Below are positions 37,634-45,615 of a stretch of 64,000 nucleotides of DNA, in pieces. The notes below the pieces were generated by a model. The model saw nothing but the letters and a program-made list of their open reading frames with translations, had not been told where the DNA came from and ran no database searches. Position 1 is the stretch's first letter, and every line of letters starts with the position of its first letter. Origin of the DNA: Kistimonas asteriae (GTDB lineage Bacteria; Pseudomonadota; Gammaproteobacteria; Pseudomonadales; Endozoicomonadaceae); assembly GCF_018263925.1 (NCBI RefSeq), contig NZ_JAEVHF010000012.1, positions 62,001 to 126,000 on the forward strand, written 5' to 3'. A program made the translations under genes and the position numbers.

Positions 37634-39052
37634 ATGACTGATACCCGCTACAGCTCTTTCCTGTTCTATTGCCTGTTGTTTGTTCTGCTCTGGTTACCGC
37701 TCCCCTTTGGCAGTAAGCCGGAATGGGCCATGGGAATACTTCAGATACTGGTGTTTATGCTGGCTGCATTCTGGCTGGTGGGGTTTGCCATCAAGGCCGT
37801 GAACCTGACGCCGGGTTTCCGAAAAGGTCTGCCGGTGCTGGTTGCGCTGTTAGTGGTTGCGGGCTGGCTGGAGATTCAATCGCTGTCTTTGCCAGCATCC
37901 ATGGTGCAATGGTTGTCACCGGTTGCGTACCAGTTCCAGGTGGATGCCGCCACTGCACTGGGCCAGTCGTTACCGGATGCCTTTCCGCTGTCCCTGGATC
38001 CATTTGCTTCACACCTCCATGCGATGCTGACGCTGGCTTACGCGCTGTTGTTTGCGCTGGCCTTGTTGCTGGTCAACGATCAACGACGTTTAAAATGGCT
38101 GGCATGGGCTATTGTGGCCGGGGGAGGTTTCCAGGCGGTCTTTGGTGTTCTCAGCACCTTGTCTGGATTGGAATGGAGCTTTTTCATCGACAAGGAAGCA
38201 GGGCGGGGTGTTGCCACAGGGACCTTCGTGAACCGGAACAATTTTGCGGGCCACCTCGAAATGACAATGGCCATTGGCATTGGCCTGCTGGTGTCACAGT
38301 TGCAGGAGAAGCGTGCGCGGGACCGGATGGAATGGTTACGCAATACGCTGAAAACGCTTATGAGCAGCAAGGTGCTGTTACGGGCGATTCTTGCTGCCAT
38401 GGTGATTGGTCTGGTGATGTCACGTTCCCGCATGGGTAATGCAGCCTTTTTCTCCAGTCTGCTGGCGACGGGTTTTCTGTATGCGGTCTGCCGGAAAACG
38501 CTTTCCCGTGGGATGATCATCCTGTTCCTGAGTCTGATTGTGATTGACACGGTGATTGTCAGCCAGTGGTTCGGTCTGGATAAAGTGGTTGAACGTATTG
38601 AGCAGACCCGGATGGACACGGAGTTACGTGCAGATGTGAATCCGGTGTCTCTGATCATTATTGGTGATTTTTCGCTGACCGGCTCCGGCGGCGGCAGTTT
38701 TTATACGACGTTACCTGCGTACCATGATGGCACCTGGCGAGGGTTCTTCGATCTGGCCCATAACGATTACCTGCAGTTTCCCCTTGAGTTTGGTGTGCCC
38801 GCTTTCCTGTTACTGGTCTTCTCTGCGGTGTTTGGTTTATGGCAGGCCGTTCAGGCCATGAGGCAGCGGCGCAACCGGCTTTATATCGGGATGGGGTTTG
38901 GTGCGACCATGGGGCTGGTGGCGTTGTTGATCCATTCGACGGTGGACTTTAACCTCCAGATTCCCGCCAATGCGGCATTGTTTGTCGTGTTGCTGGCCAT
39001 AGGCGTTTTGGCGCGACATCTGCCAACCCCTCGGTCTGGGGCTAGGCATTGA
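37634..39052 (+). CDS. O-antigen ligase/polymerase family (Wzy/WaaL-type) membrane protein
   Basis: 472 residues from the ATG at 37634 (GTG at 37583 would add 17). About 11-12 membrane helices and the large periplasmic loop typical of the Wzy_C/WaaL family near 330-380 (GSGGGSFYTTLPAY, then DLAHNDYLQFPLEFGVPAF). The HNDYLQ motif is the most recognisable feature of the family. It could be a ligase transferring the polymer to lipid A-core or a protein, or a second polymerase. Unlike the wzy in the AT-rich core it has normal base composition, so it probably belongs to the conserved part of the locus. Confidence 0.85.
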   Translation: MTDTRYSSFLFYCLLFVLLWLPLPFGSKPEWAMGILQILVFMLAAFWLVGFAIKAVNLTPGFRKGLPVLVALLVVAGWLEIQSLSLPASMVQWLSPVAYQFQVDAATALGQSLPDAFPLSLDPFASHLHAMLTLAYALLFALALLLVNDQRRLKWLAWAIVAGGGFQAVFGVLSTLSGLEWSFFIDKEAGRGVATGTFVNRNNFAGHLEMTMAIGIGLLVSQLQEKRARDRMEWLRNTLKTLMSSKVLLRAILAAMVIGLVMSRSRMGNAAFFSSLLATGFLYAVCRKTLSRGMIILFLSLIVIDTVIVSQWFGLDKVVERIEQTRMDTELRADVNPVSLIIIGDFSLTGSGGGSFYTTLPAYHDGTWRGFFDLAHNDYLQFPLEFGVPAFLLLVFSAVFGLWQAVQAMRQRRNRLYIGMGFGATMGLVALLIHSTVDFNLQIPANAALFVVLLAIGVLARHLPTPRSGARH

Positions 39053-39075
39053 TACGATTCAGAAAGAACGGTGCG

Positions 39076-39633
39076 TCAGAGGCAATCGTGATTCAGCAGG
39101 AAATCGTTTGATGGGTCGATCAACGCAATACCATCCAGCGTGTTTTTCCCGAGCAGAATCTTTTCATTAAAGGCGGAGCGTTCTGTCAGGCTGAAAGCGG
39201 TTGTTGTCGTTATCGGGCCGAGTGATATTGCTGTTTCGATGACTGGGCGTTTCCTGGGTTTGCCGCTGTGGGTCTGTATCCAGGCATAACGTTTCAGGGG
39301 TTTGACCAGCCGCAGCATCTGCGCCTGATGGTCATCCCGCGGGATATCAAAATAGACCCAGCGTGAACCGTTGGTGTGAGCCTTAACTTCAATGTTTTGT
39401 GCATCCATGGAGGAGAGGGTTGAGCCGGAGTCGATCAGAGTGGTCAGGTTGACGGCGTGGTGGCCGACCTGGCTGATCATTTCCCGGTTGCCCAGAATGT
39501 AACGATCACCATGCTGGCAGGCCGATGTCGTTTCTGCACGTGTAACACCCGCAGTCAGGGACAGAAATGCTAAAAATAGGCCTTGAATAAGCACTGATCG
39601 TTGTTGGCGATTCCATTCGGAAAGATACGGCAT
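39076..39633 (-). CDS. Exported retropepsin-like aspartic protease domain protein (RimK-associated zinc protease family)
   Basis: 185 residues from the ATG at 39633; the frame is open 32 codons further upstream. A signal peptide (LIQGLFLAFLSLTAGVTRA) is followed by the small retropepsin-like domain: the catalytic stretch is LIDSGSTLSSMDA (D-S-G-S, where D-T/S-G is needed), the central RWVYFDI strand, then RPVIETAISLG and ILLGKNTLDGIALIDPSNDFLL. Proteins of this family are often annotated as ATP-dependent zinc proteases, although the fold is aspartic. Opposite strand to its neighbours. Confidence 0.82.
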   Translation of the reverse strand: MPYLSEWNRQQRSVLIQGLFLAFLSLTAGVTRAETTSACQHGDRYILGNREMISQVGHHAVNLTTLIDSGSTLSSMDAQNIEVKAHTNGSRWVYFDIPRDDHQAQMLRLVKPLKRYAWIQTHSGKPRKRPVIETAISLGPITTTTAFSLTERSAFNEKILLGKNTLDGIALIDPSNDFLLNHDCL

Positions 39634-39843
39634 AAAAGGCGTTCCCTCTGCGCTTCCAGTATCTTTGGTGTTCTTTTTAGTTATAGACGCTTTTATGCCT
39701 TTAACGTTCTGTTGAGGGTTTTTACACACGCCTCATGATGGCGCTGTCCGCTTCAGTCTTCGCTGTCTCTCCGTATTTCGCTTTCCATCAATAAACGGTA
39801 CGCTTCGCTCCGTTTTTTCCAAGAATCTGCTGCCGTTTCATCC

Positions 39844-40578
39844 ATGATCGATATCCATAATCACATCATTCCCGGTATTGATGACGGGGCTGCCGTCATG
39901 GCTGACGCCCTGGCGTTGTTAAACCTTGCTGTTGAAGATGGCGTTACCCATGTGGTCTGTACGCCACACATGCATGCCGGTCGTTATGACAATGACAGTG
40001 AAACCATCCGGCCTGCCTTCGATGTCCTGCAGCAGGCGGCAGCAGAAGCATCCCTGTCTGTGTCCCTGGCAATGGCGGCAGAGGTGCGAATCAGTGATGA
40101 GTTTATGATGCAGCTGCGCAGAGGCCGGGTGCCAATGCTTGGGCAATGGGAGGGCAGTGATTGTGTGCTGCTCGAAATGCCCCATCAAAATCTGCCAATG
40201 GGTATCGATAACCTGCTGGCCTGGTTGCAGCGCCAGAACGTTCGAGCGGTCATTGCGCACCCGGAAAGGAACAAGGAATTGATGCGCCACCCGGAACGCA
40301 GCCTGAAGCTGGTGGAACGGGGTGTCTTATTCCAGGTGACGGCCGGGTCTGTTGCCGGTCACTTTGGCGGCCAGGCTCAGGAGACGGCTCGCTGGTTGCT
40401 GGATCGTGAACTGGTTCAGTTTGTTGCATCGGATGCCCACCATGCGATCAGGCGGCCGCCGGCGATGGGTGCTGCAGCGACCGTATTGGATGACTGGTAT
40501 GGGGTGGAAACCCGAAAATTGTTAACAGAACATCTGCCTCGCCAGCTGACAAAATCCCTGTTTGGAGAAGATGAATGA
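39844..40578 (+). CDS. PHP-type tyrosine phosphatase (CpsB/Wzb function)
   Basis: 244-residue metal-dependent phosphatase of the polymerase-and-histidinol-phosphatase family, the CpsB/YwqE type that removes phosphate from BY-kinases. Metal ligands: DIHNHIIPGIDDGA (~3-16), CTPHMHAGRYDND (~39), the Glu in MAAEVRI (~79), AHPERNKEL (~139) and the ASDAHHA motif (~197). It probably dephosphorylates the Wzc-like kinase at 17135, though the two genes are 20 kb apart at opposite ends of the locus. Its stop overlaps the next gene (ATGA). Confidence 0.93.
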   Translation: MIDIHNHIIPGIDDGAAVMADALALLNLAVEDGVTHVVCTPHMHAGRYDNDSETIRPAFDVLQQAAAEASLSVSLAMAAEVRISDEFMMQLRRGRVPMLGQWEGSDCVLLEMPHQNLPMGIDNLLAWLQRQNVRAVIAHPERNKELMRHPERSLKLVERGVLFQVTAGSVAGHFGGQAQETARWLLDRELVQFVASDAHHAIRRPPAMGAAATVLDDWYGVETRKLLTEHLPRQLTKSLFGEDE

Positions 40579-41291
40579 AGGTGCAGGTCAATCAGCGCCG
40601 ATTGGTCAATATGATGGTCGTGGTAGCCGGGCTGGTATTGCTGGTGATGGCTGCGGCTGATGCCATGCAGTTGGTCAAGGCGGGCGCCATTAATAACCAG
40701 ACGGAAGCGTATCTCGACTTCTGGCGTGAGCAGCAGAAAAAACAGCCGGATGATTTTCAGTTGAAGCCCCGTGATTATGATGTTGCCCTGCAGGGGGCTG
40801 AACAGGCGTCGGCCGCCTTGCCTGATTCTCCTGAGCAATGGGTACTGAAAGCCCGGGTGGAGGATTGGGGGCAACAGTATGGTTTGCTTCAAGCCGGGAT
40901 TGATCATTCCAGTGAATCAGTAGAAAAAAATCCGTTACTGGATACCTGGCGCCATGCGATTGCTCTCCGGCCTGCCTGGCCTTATGCCTGGGCGGATTAT
41001 GCCATGGCAAGGGCGCAGCTTTCGTTGATTGATCCGGACTTTGAGACAGCGTTGTTGAGAGCCAATCAGCTGGGGCCATGGGAAGAGCGGGTACTCGAAA
41101 ACAGTGCGTTGCTGGGTATGCATTACCATGACTGGCTGAGTCAGCCCATGCAGGCGACGCTGCAGGGTAGTCTCCAGCGGCTGACCGAACGTTATCCGTA
41201 TAAAGCTGTGAGTATTGCCCGCCGTTACGGGCGTGCGGGGGAATTATGCCCGTGGTTGACGAGCCCTGAGCGTGTGCGGGAATGTTTGTAA
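40575..41291 (+). CDS. VpsP-like polysaccharide locus protein
   Basis: 238 residues, translationally coupled to the phosphatase by an ATGA overlap. One N-terminal membrane helix (~11-30), then a mostly helical periplasmic part with TPR-like spacing (WVLKARVEDWG, LRPAWPYAWADYAMAR, ALLRANQLGPWEERV, ~95-180). This arrangement resembles the VpsP family of Vibrio polysaccharide clusters. Its biochemical role is unknown. It ends the polysaccharide locus before pncC. Confidence 0.65.
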   Translation: MKVQVNQRRLVNMMVVVAGLVLLVMAAADAMQLVKAGAINNQTEAYLDFWREQQKKQPDDFQLKPRDYDVALQGAEQASAALPDSPEQWVLKARVEDWGQQYGLLQAGIDHSSESVEKNPLLDTWRHAIALRPAWPYAWADYAMARAQLSLIDPDFETALLRANQLGPWEERVLENSALLGMHYHDWLSQPMQATLQGSLQRLTERYPYKAVSIARRYGRAGELCPWLTSPERVRECL

Positions 41292-41518
41292 TGCTTCTGT
41301 CAGGCGTGAATGCTTCATTGATTTGATAAAAAATAGCGCGGAGCTTGCATGCGCCGCTATCTATATTCAGTGCTTATTCGTTAATGGCGTTGGTACCTGG
41401 CTGTTTCCGCGGTATGGTAGTGGATGGTTTATTGGCCGTGTGTTTTGAATCACGTAATCGTGTGGTGGCATGATTTACGGCAGGCGGCATTGCATGATCG
41501 GCAGGTACGGTGGGTACT

Positions 41519-42016
41519 ATGCAGCAAGAGATTGAAGCGCTCGCTCAGCAGCTGGGGCAGAGATTACTGGCAAAGGGCTGCTGGGTAGCGACAGCGGAAT
41601 CCTGCACGGGCGGCTGGGTGGCGGAAGCCATAACATCCGTTGCTGGCAGCTCGGCCTGGTTCGGCTATGGTTATGTATCCTACGCCAATGAGGCCAAGCA
41701 GCAGATGCTCGGTGTTAAGGCTGAAACACTGGCTGAGTACGGTGCTGTCAGCGAGGCGGTGGTGACAGAAATGGCGGATGGCGCCCGTCTTAATGCCGGT
41801 GCAGGTCTGTCAGTAGCGATCAGCGGCATTGCCGGGCCTGATGGCGGTAGTCCTGAGAAGCCGGTAGGCACCGTCTGGCTGGCGTGGTCGCAGGAAGGGC
41901 AACCGACGAAGGCGCAGGTCTGTCATTTTAGTGGTGATCGGTTTGCTATACGGCGACAGGCCGTCGTGACGGCGCTTTCGGGTCTCTTGCGATTAGCTGA
42001 ACACCCAGCGAGTTAA
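41519..42016 (+). CDS. pncC: Nicotinamide-nucleotide amidohydrolase PncC (CinA C-terminal domain)
   Basis: Deamidates NMN to nicotinate mononucleotide in the pyridine nucleotide salvage cycle. 165 residues of the CinA family alone: TAESCTGGWVAEAI (~23-36), SVAGSSAWFGYGYVSYANEAK, and SGIAGPDGGSPEKPVGTVW (~103-121). The ATG at 41519 with GGTGGG upstream is preferred over the GTG at 41510. Its position before recA is conserved in pseudomonads. Confidence 0.95.
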   Translation: MQQEIEALAQQLGQRLLAKGCWVATAESCTGGWVAEAITSVAGSSAWFGYGYVSYANEAKQQMLGVKAETLAEYGAVSEAVVTEMADGARLNAGAGLSVAISGIAGPDGGSPEKPVGTVWLAWSQEGQPTKAQVCHFSGDRFAIRRQAVVTALSGLLRLAEHPAS

Positions 42017-42058
42017 ACAGGCAGATTAAATTTTATTGTCGACTAGTCGAATTTCAGA

Positions 42059-42089
42059 TTGTGTGTTTTAATACTGTTTAAGTATACAG
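42059..42089 (+). promoter_or_regulatory. recA promoter with LexA (SOS) box
   Basis: The LexA operator CTGTTTAAGTATACAG (42074-42089) is a perfect CTGT-N8-ACAG. It overlaps a possible promoter TTGTGT (42059) - 18 bp - TATACA (42083). A perfect 12-bp palindrome TCGACTAGTCGA lies just upstream at 42039-42050. This predicts induction of recA, and perhaps recX, by DNA damage. Confidence 0.88.
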
Positions 42090-42169
42090 TTGTTTTAGCG
42101 TTGCAGGCTGGATGAAGCAGTTAAAGGTGCCAGCCCGCAAAGGTCGGATTAATTGTGAGGGTGCGTCAG

Positions 42170-43225
42170 ATGGATGACAACAAGAAAAAAGCGTTACAGG
42201 CGGCGCTTGGCCAGATTGAGCGACAGTTCGGCAAAGGCACCGTCATGCGCATGGGTGACCAGAAGCATGAACCGATTCCGGCAATTTCAACCGGTTCCCT
42301 GCAGCTGGATATTGCGCTGGGTATTGGTGGTCTGCCGAAAGGGCGTGTTGTTGAAATCTATGGTCCAGAGTCATCAGGCAAGACAACCCTGACCCTCAGT
42401 GTGATCGCCGAAGCGCAGAAGCAGGGCGCAACCTGTGCCTTTGTGGATGCCGAGCATGCGCTGGATCCTGAATATGCCCGTCGCCTGGGTGTTAATGTCG
42501 ACGACCTGTATGTGTCTCAGCCTGATACCGGCGAGCAGGCGCTGGAAATCACCGATATGCTGGTGCGTTCCGGTGCTGTCGATGTCGTGGTTGTCGACTC
42601 CGTTGCGGCCCTGGTGCCGAAAGCGGAAATTGAAGGTGAAATGGGTGACTCCCATGTGGGTCTCCAGGCCCGTCTGATGAGTCAGGCGCTCCGTAAGCTG
42701 ACCGGTTCGATCAAACAGGCCAACTGCCTGGTGGTCTTCATCAACCAGATCCGGATGAAGATCGGGGTCATGTTCGGTAACCCGGAAACCACAACCGGTG
42801 GTAACGCCCTGAAATTTTATAGCAGTGTTCGGCTGGACATCCGCCGTACAGGCGCGGTAAAGCAGGGTGATGAAGTCATTGGTAACGAAACCCGTGTCAA
42901 GGTGGTCAAGAATAAGGTGTCGCCGCCATTCCGCCAAGCTGAATTCCAGATCCTGTATGGCAAGGGTATCTACCGTATGGGTGAGGTCATTGACCTGGGC
43001 GTTAAGCTGAAACTGGTCGATAAGGCCGGTGCCTGGTACGCCTATAAAGGTGACAAGATTGGCCAGGGCAAGGCGAATGCTGCGCAATATCTGCAGGATA
43101 ACCCGGCGATTGCGCAAGAGATTGAGTCTGAAATCCGGCGACAGCTGTTGACGTCAGCTAAGCCCCAGGCCGATGAGAAAGCTGAAAAAGTAGCAGAAGA
43201 AAGTGAAGAGCTGACACTGGCCTGA
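42170..43225 (+). CDS. recA: Recombinase RecA
   Basis: Strand-exchange ATPase and SOS co-protease. 351 residues from the ATG at 42170 (MDDNKKK) with GAGGG upstream; the GTG at 42155 would add five. Walker [10 protein letters not shown] is at ~66-74, Walker [14 protein letters not shown] at ~140, loop L1 GEMGDSHVG, loop L2 [17 protein letters not shown], and an acidic C-terminal tail ([13 protein letters not shown]) that modulates DNA binding. A LexA box lies ~80 bp upstream, and a terminator separates it from recX. Confidence 0.99.
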   Translation: MDDNKKKALQAALGQIERQFGKGTVMRMGDQKHEPIPAISTGSLQLDIALGIGGLPKGRVVEIYGPESSGKTTLTLSVIAEAQKQGATCAFVDAEHALDPEYARRLGVNVDDLYVSQPDTGEQALEITDMLVRSGAVDVVVVDSVAALVPKAEIEGEMGDSHVGLQARLMSQALRKLTGSIKQANCLVVFINQIRMKIGVMFGNPETTTGGNALKFYSSVRLDIRRTGAVKQGDEVIGNETRVKVVKNKVSPPFRQAEFQILYGKGIYRMGEVIDLGVKLKLVDKAGAWYAYKGDKIGQGKANAAQYLQDNPAIAQEIESEIRRQLLTSAKPQADEKAEKVAEESEELTLA

Positions 43226-43250
43226 GCTTTCTGAGTTGGATTGAATACTG

Positions 43251-43285
43251 CGGCGTTTACCTGTAATGGGGTAAGCGCCGTTTTT
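43251..43285 (+). terminator. Terminator between recA and recX
   Basis: CGGCGTTTACC pairs with GGTAAGCGCCG (one G-T pair), loop TGTAATGG, followed by TTTTT. Partial read-through is the usual way to keep RecX low. Confidence 0.8.
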
Positions 43286-43298
43286 ATATGGGGTGGAT

Positions 43299-43757
43299 AT
43301 GTCTTCTTCTGAAACAGAACTACGGCGAGCGGCAATGGATTTGTTGTCGCGCCGGGAACATAGTCGGAAAGAACTCTGGCAGAAACTGCGTAACCGGGCT
43401 GAAACGCCAGAAATGCTGGAAGTAGTGCTGGGAACGCTTGAGGCGGATCGGTTGTTGTCGGATGAGCGCTTTGCAGAAAGCTTCGTCCGTAGCCGGGTGT
43501 CCCGTGGTTTGGGGCCGACGAGAATCAAGCAGGAACTGCTTCAAAAAGGGATTGCTGCGGATCTGGTTTCAATGCAGCTTGAGGCCTTTGATGAAGACTG
43601 GTTGCAGCAGGCGCAGGATGTCAATGTGAAAAAGTTTGGAACAACGCCGGTAAAAGACCCGAAGGAAAAAGCAAAGCGGGTTCGCTACCTGCAATATAGA
43701 GGGTTTCATATCGACACTATCCTGGCGGTTGTCGATGGGCGTAGAAATGATGAGTAG
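43299..43757 (+). CDS. recX: Regulatory protein RecX
   Basis: Inhibitor of RecA filament growth. 152 residues of three-helix repeats: ELRRAAMDLLSRREHSRKELWQKL (first unit), LLSDERFAESFVRSRVSRGLGPTRIKQEL (family core with RG-G-P-xxI) and the C-terminal KAKRVRYLQYRGFHIDTIL. The ATG at 43299 is preferred to the GTG at 43293. It sits directly behind recA. Confidence 0.95.
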   Translation: MSSSETELRRAAMDLLSRREHSRKELWQKLRNRAETPEMLEVVLGTLEADRLLSDERFAESFVRSRVSRGLGPTRIKQELLQKGIAADLVSMQLEAFDEDWLQQAQDVNVKKFGTTPVKDPKEKAKRVRYLQYRGFHIDTILAVVDGRRNDE

Positions 43758-43792
43758 TCCCTGGATACAGGAATGATGGAGTCTGTGGGTTG

Positions 43793-44401
43793 ATGGAACG
43801 CTGTGAGACTTGCTTGTTACCTCCGTTTATCTGTTTGTGTGCTGATAAACCGGTGGTAGCCAGCAAGGCAGTCTTCTGGTTGCTGATGCATGAAAATGAA
43901 CAGTCTAAAGCGACCAATACCGGTTATCTGCTGGCCGGTAGTGTGCCTGGCGGCGTCATCGCTACCTGGCGCCGAAAGGAGCCTGATAACGTTTTGTTGG
44001 GGTTGTTATCTGATTCGCGCTATTGGCCGATTCTGGTTTTTCCTTCTGCCTATGCCCGTTACCAGGCTCATGATGCGCTGATGGAGAGTGCCGACAGTAT
44101 GCCATTGGATAAAGTGCCGGCTTTTATTCTCATCGATGCTACCTGGCAGCAGGCGCGAAAAATGTATAACCACAGCCCTTACCTGCATGGGTTGCCGATG
44201 TTGGATCTCGGTGCTGATTGTACTTCCGAGTATCAATTGCGCCGTGTTCGGCATGAGGCGCATTTGTGTACGGTAGAAAGCGCCATCGAGGCATTGCGCT
44301 GGTTAGGTGAAGCATCCGCGGCTGCGCAGTTGCATACCTGTTTTTCTCTCTTTAACCAAAATTTCCATCGCCTGAAACTGGCAGCTACCTCGGCGCCATG
44401 A
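43793..44401 (+). CDS. DTW-domain tRNA-uridine aminocarboxypropyltransferase (TapT-like)
   Basis: 202 residues. DTW proteins use SAM to add the acp group to U47 of tRNAs. The N-terminal CETCLLPPFICLC gives a four-cysteine cluster (C4, C7, C14, C16 counting from this start) as in YfiP/TapT. The defining motif reads DATWQQARKM (~116-125) rather than strict DGTW, and SEYQLRR-VRHEAHLCTVE (~142-161) completes the conserved domain. ATG at 43793 chosen; TTG lies one codon earlier. Confidence 0.88.
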   Translation: MERCETCLLPPFICLCADKPVVASKAVFWLLMHENEQSKATNTGYLLAGSVPGGVIATWRRKEPDNVLLGLLSDSRYWPILVFPSAYARYQAHDALMESADSMPLDKVPAFILIDATWQQARKMYNHSPYLHGLPMLDLGADCTSEYQLRRVRHEAHLCTVESAIEALRWLGEASAAAQLHTCFSLFNQNFHRLKLAATSAP

Positions 44402-44452
44402 TATTAAGGTGCGTGAATCAAAAGTAATGAAAACAGTGAAAAGGGTGGCGTT

Positions 44453-45340
44453 ATGACCTGTCAGGTTGCTTTTATTGGGCTTGGGGTGATGGGATATCCA
44501 ATGGCCGGCCATCTGGCAGGTGCGGGCTATCAGGTGACTGTCTATAACCGGACACCGCAGCGTCGGGAGCAGTGGCTCAGCGAGCATCCGGGCCATGGCG
44601 CGGAAACGCCTGCGGCAGCGGCTGCCGGGGCAGATTTTGTGTTTGCCTGTGTCGGCAATGATGATGATCTTCGTCAGGTCTGCCTGGGTGAGCAGGGCGC
44701 TTTTTCGGGTATGAAGGAAGGGGCTGTCTTTGTAGACCACACCACCGCATCAGCCGCAGTGGCACGTGAATTAGCCGGTATTGCTGCTGAAACTCAATTG
44801 AGTTTTCTGGATGCGCCGGTGTCCGGCGGTCAGGCCGGCGCCGAAAATGGTGCGTTGACTGTGATGGTAGGGGGCGATGCCGGTACGTTTGAGCGGGCTG
44901 CCCCGATGATTGATAGCTATGCGCGCTGTGCAAAGTTGATGGGGGAAGCAGGGGCGGGTCAGCTGGCGAAAATGGTCAACCAGATCTGTATTGGTGGTTT
45001 GGTTCAGGCGTTGTCCGAAGGGCTGCATTTTGCCCGAAAAGCGGGGCTCGATCCTGCCGCAGTGATTGAAGTGATTTCCCAGGGGGCCGCCCAGTCGTGG
45101 CAGATGGAAAACCGTTACCAGACCATGCTGCAAGGCGAGTATGAGCATGGCTTTGCCGTAGACTGGATGCGTAAGGACCTTTCCATTTGTCTGGATGAAG
45201 CGCGCAGGAATGGTGCGAGCCTGCCAGTTACCGCCATGGTCGATCAGCAATACGCCCAGGTTCAGGCCTTGGGCGGCGGGCGCTGGGATACTTCAAGCCT
45301 GTTTGCTTTGTTGGAATCCGTGGTTGATCGTGGTAAGTAA
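44453..45340 (+). CDS. NAD(P)-dependent beta-hydroxyacid dehydrogenase (3-hydroxyisobutyrate dehydrogenase / tartronate semialdehyde reductase family)
   Basis: 295 residues. N-terminal Rossmann motif FIGLGVMGYPMAGHL (~7-21) with YNRTP at the end of beta2, where Arg favours NADP(H). The substrate-binding loop is DAPVSGGQAGAENGALTVMVGG (~120-141) and the catalytic Lys is in GQLAKMVNQI (~167-176). The C-terminal helical domain ends in KDLSICLDEARRNG and the usual ALGGGRWDTSSL. Exact substrate not determinable; no pathway partners adjacent. Confidence 0.88.
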   Translation: MTCQVAFIGLGVMGYPMAGHLAGAGYQVTVYNRTPQRREQWLSEHPGHGAETPAAAAAGADFVFACVGNDDDLRQVCLGEQGAFSGMKEGAVFVDHTTASAAVARELAGIAAETQLSFLDAPVSGGQAGAENGALTVMVGGDAGTFERAAPMIDSYARCAKLMGEAGAGQLAKMVNQICIGGLVQALSEGLHFARKAGLDPAAVIEVISQGAAQSWQMENRYQTMLQGEYEHGFAVDWMRKDLSICLDEARRNGASLPVTAMVDQQYAQVQALGGGRWDTSSLFALLESVVDRGK

Positions 45341-45412
45341 CGGGGTTACCTGCGTGTTTATACGGTTGGATTGATCGGTAGCGATCAAGAGATAATCGGA
45401 ACCCATGTTAGG

Positions 45413-45435
45413 GTCGGCAGATGCTGCCTGCCGAC
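45413..45435. repeat. Hairpin upstream of alaS
   Basis: GTCGGCAG and CTGCCGAC pair perfectly around ATGCTGC in the 275-base alaS upstream region. There is no T run, so it is not a clear terminator. Confidence 0.45.
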
Positions 45436-45615
45436 TCCATTCCGAGGTTATGTGCTCAGTCAATGGCGGTTGGATTGCACCACAAGTTCATTGCCTGTGG
45501 CTGTCCGCCTGTTGTTCATCGTTATATAATGCGTGAATTTTGCGAATTTCCCGGTGTCAGAACAGTGAGCGTCCTGGCATCTATCCATTTTGAGACTCCC
45601 TGACGGGAAGGTGAT

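Noticed and set aside
45421..45603. 60-residue open frame upstream of alaS
   Set aside because: It starts within a hairpin, has no ribosome site and no recognisable features.
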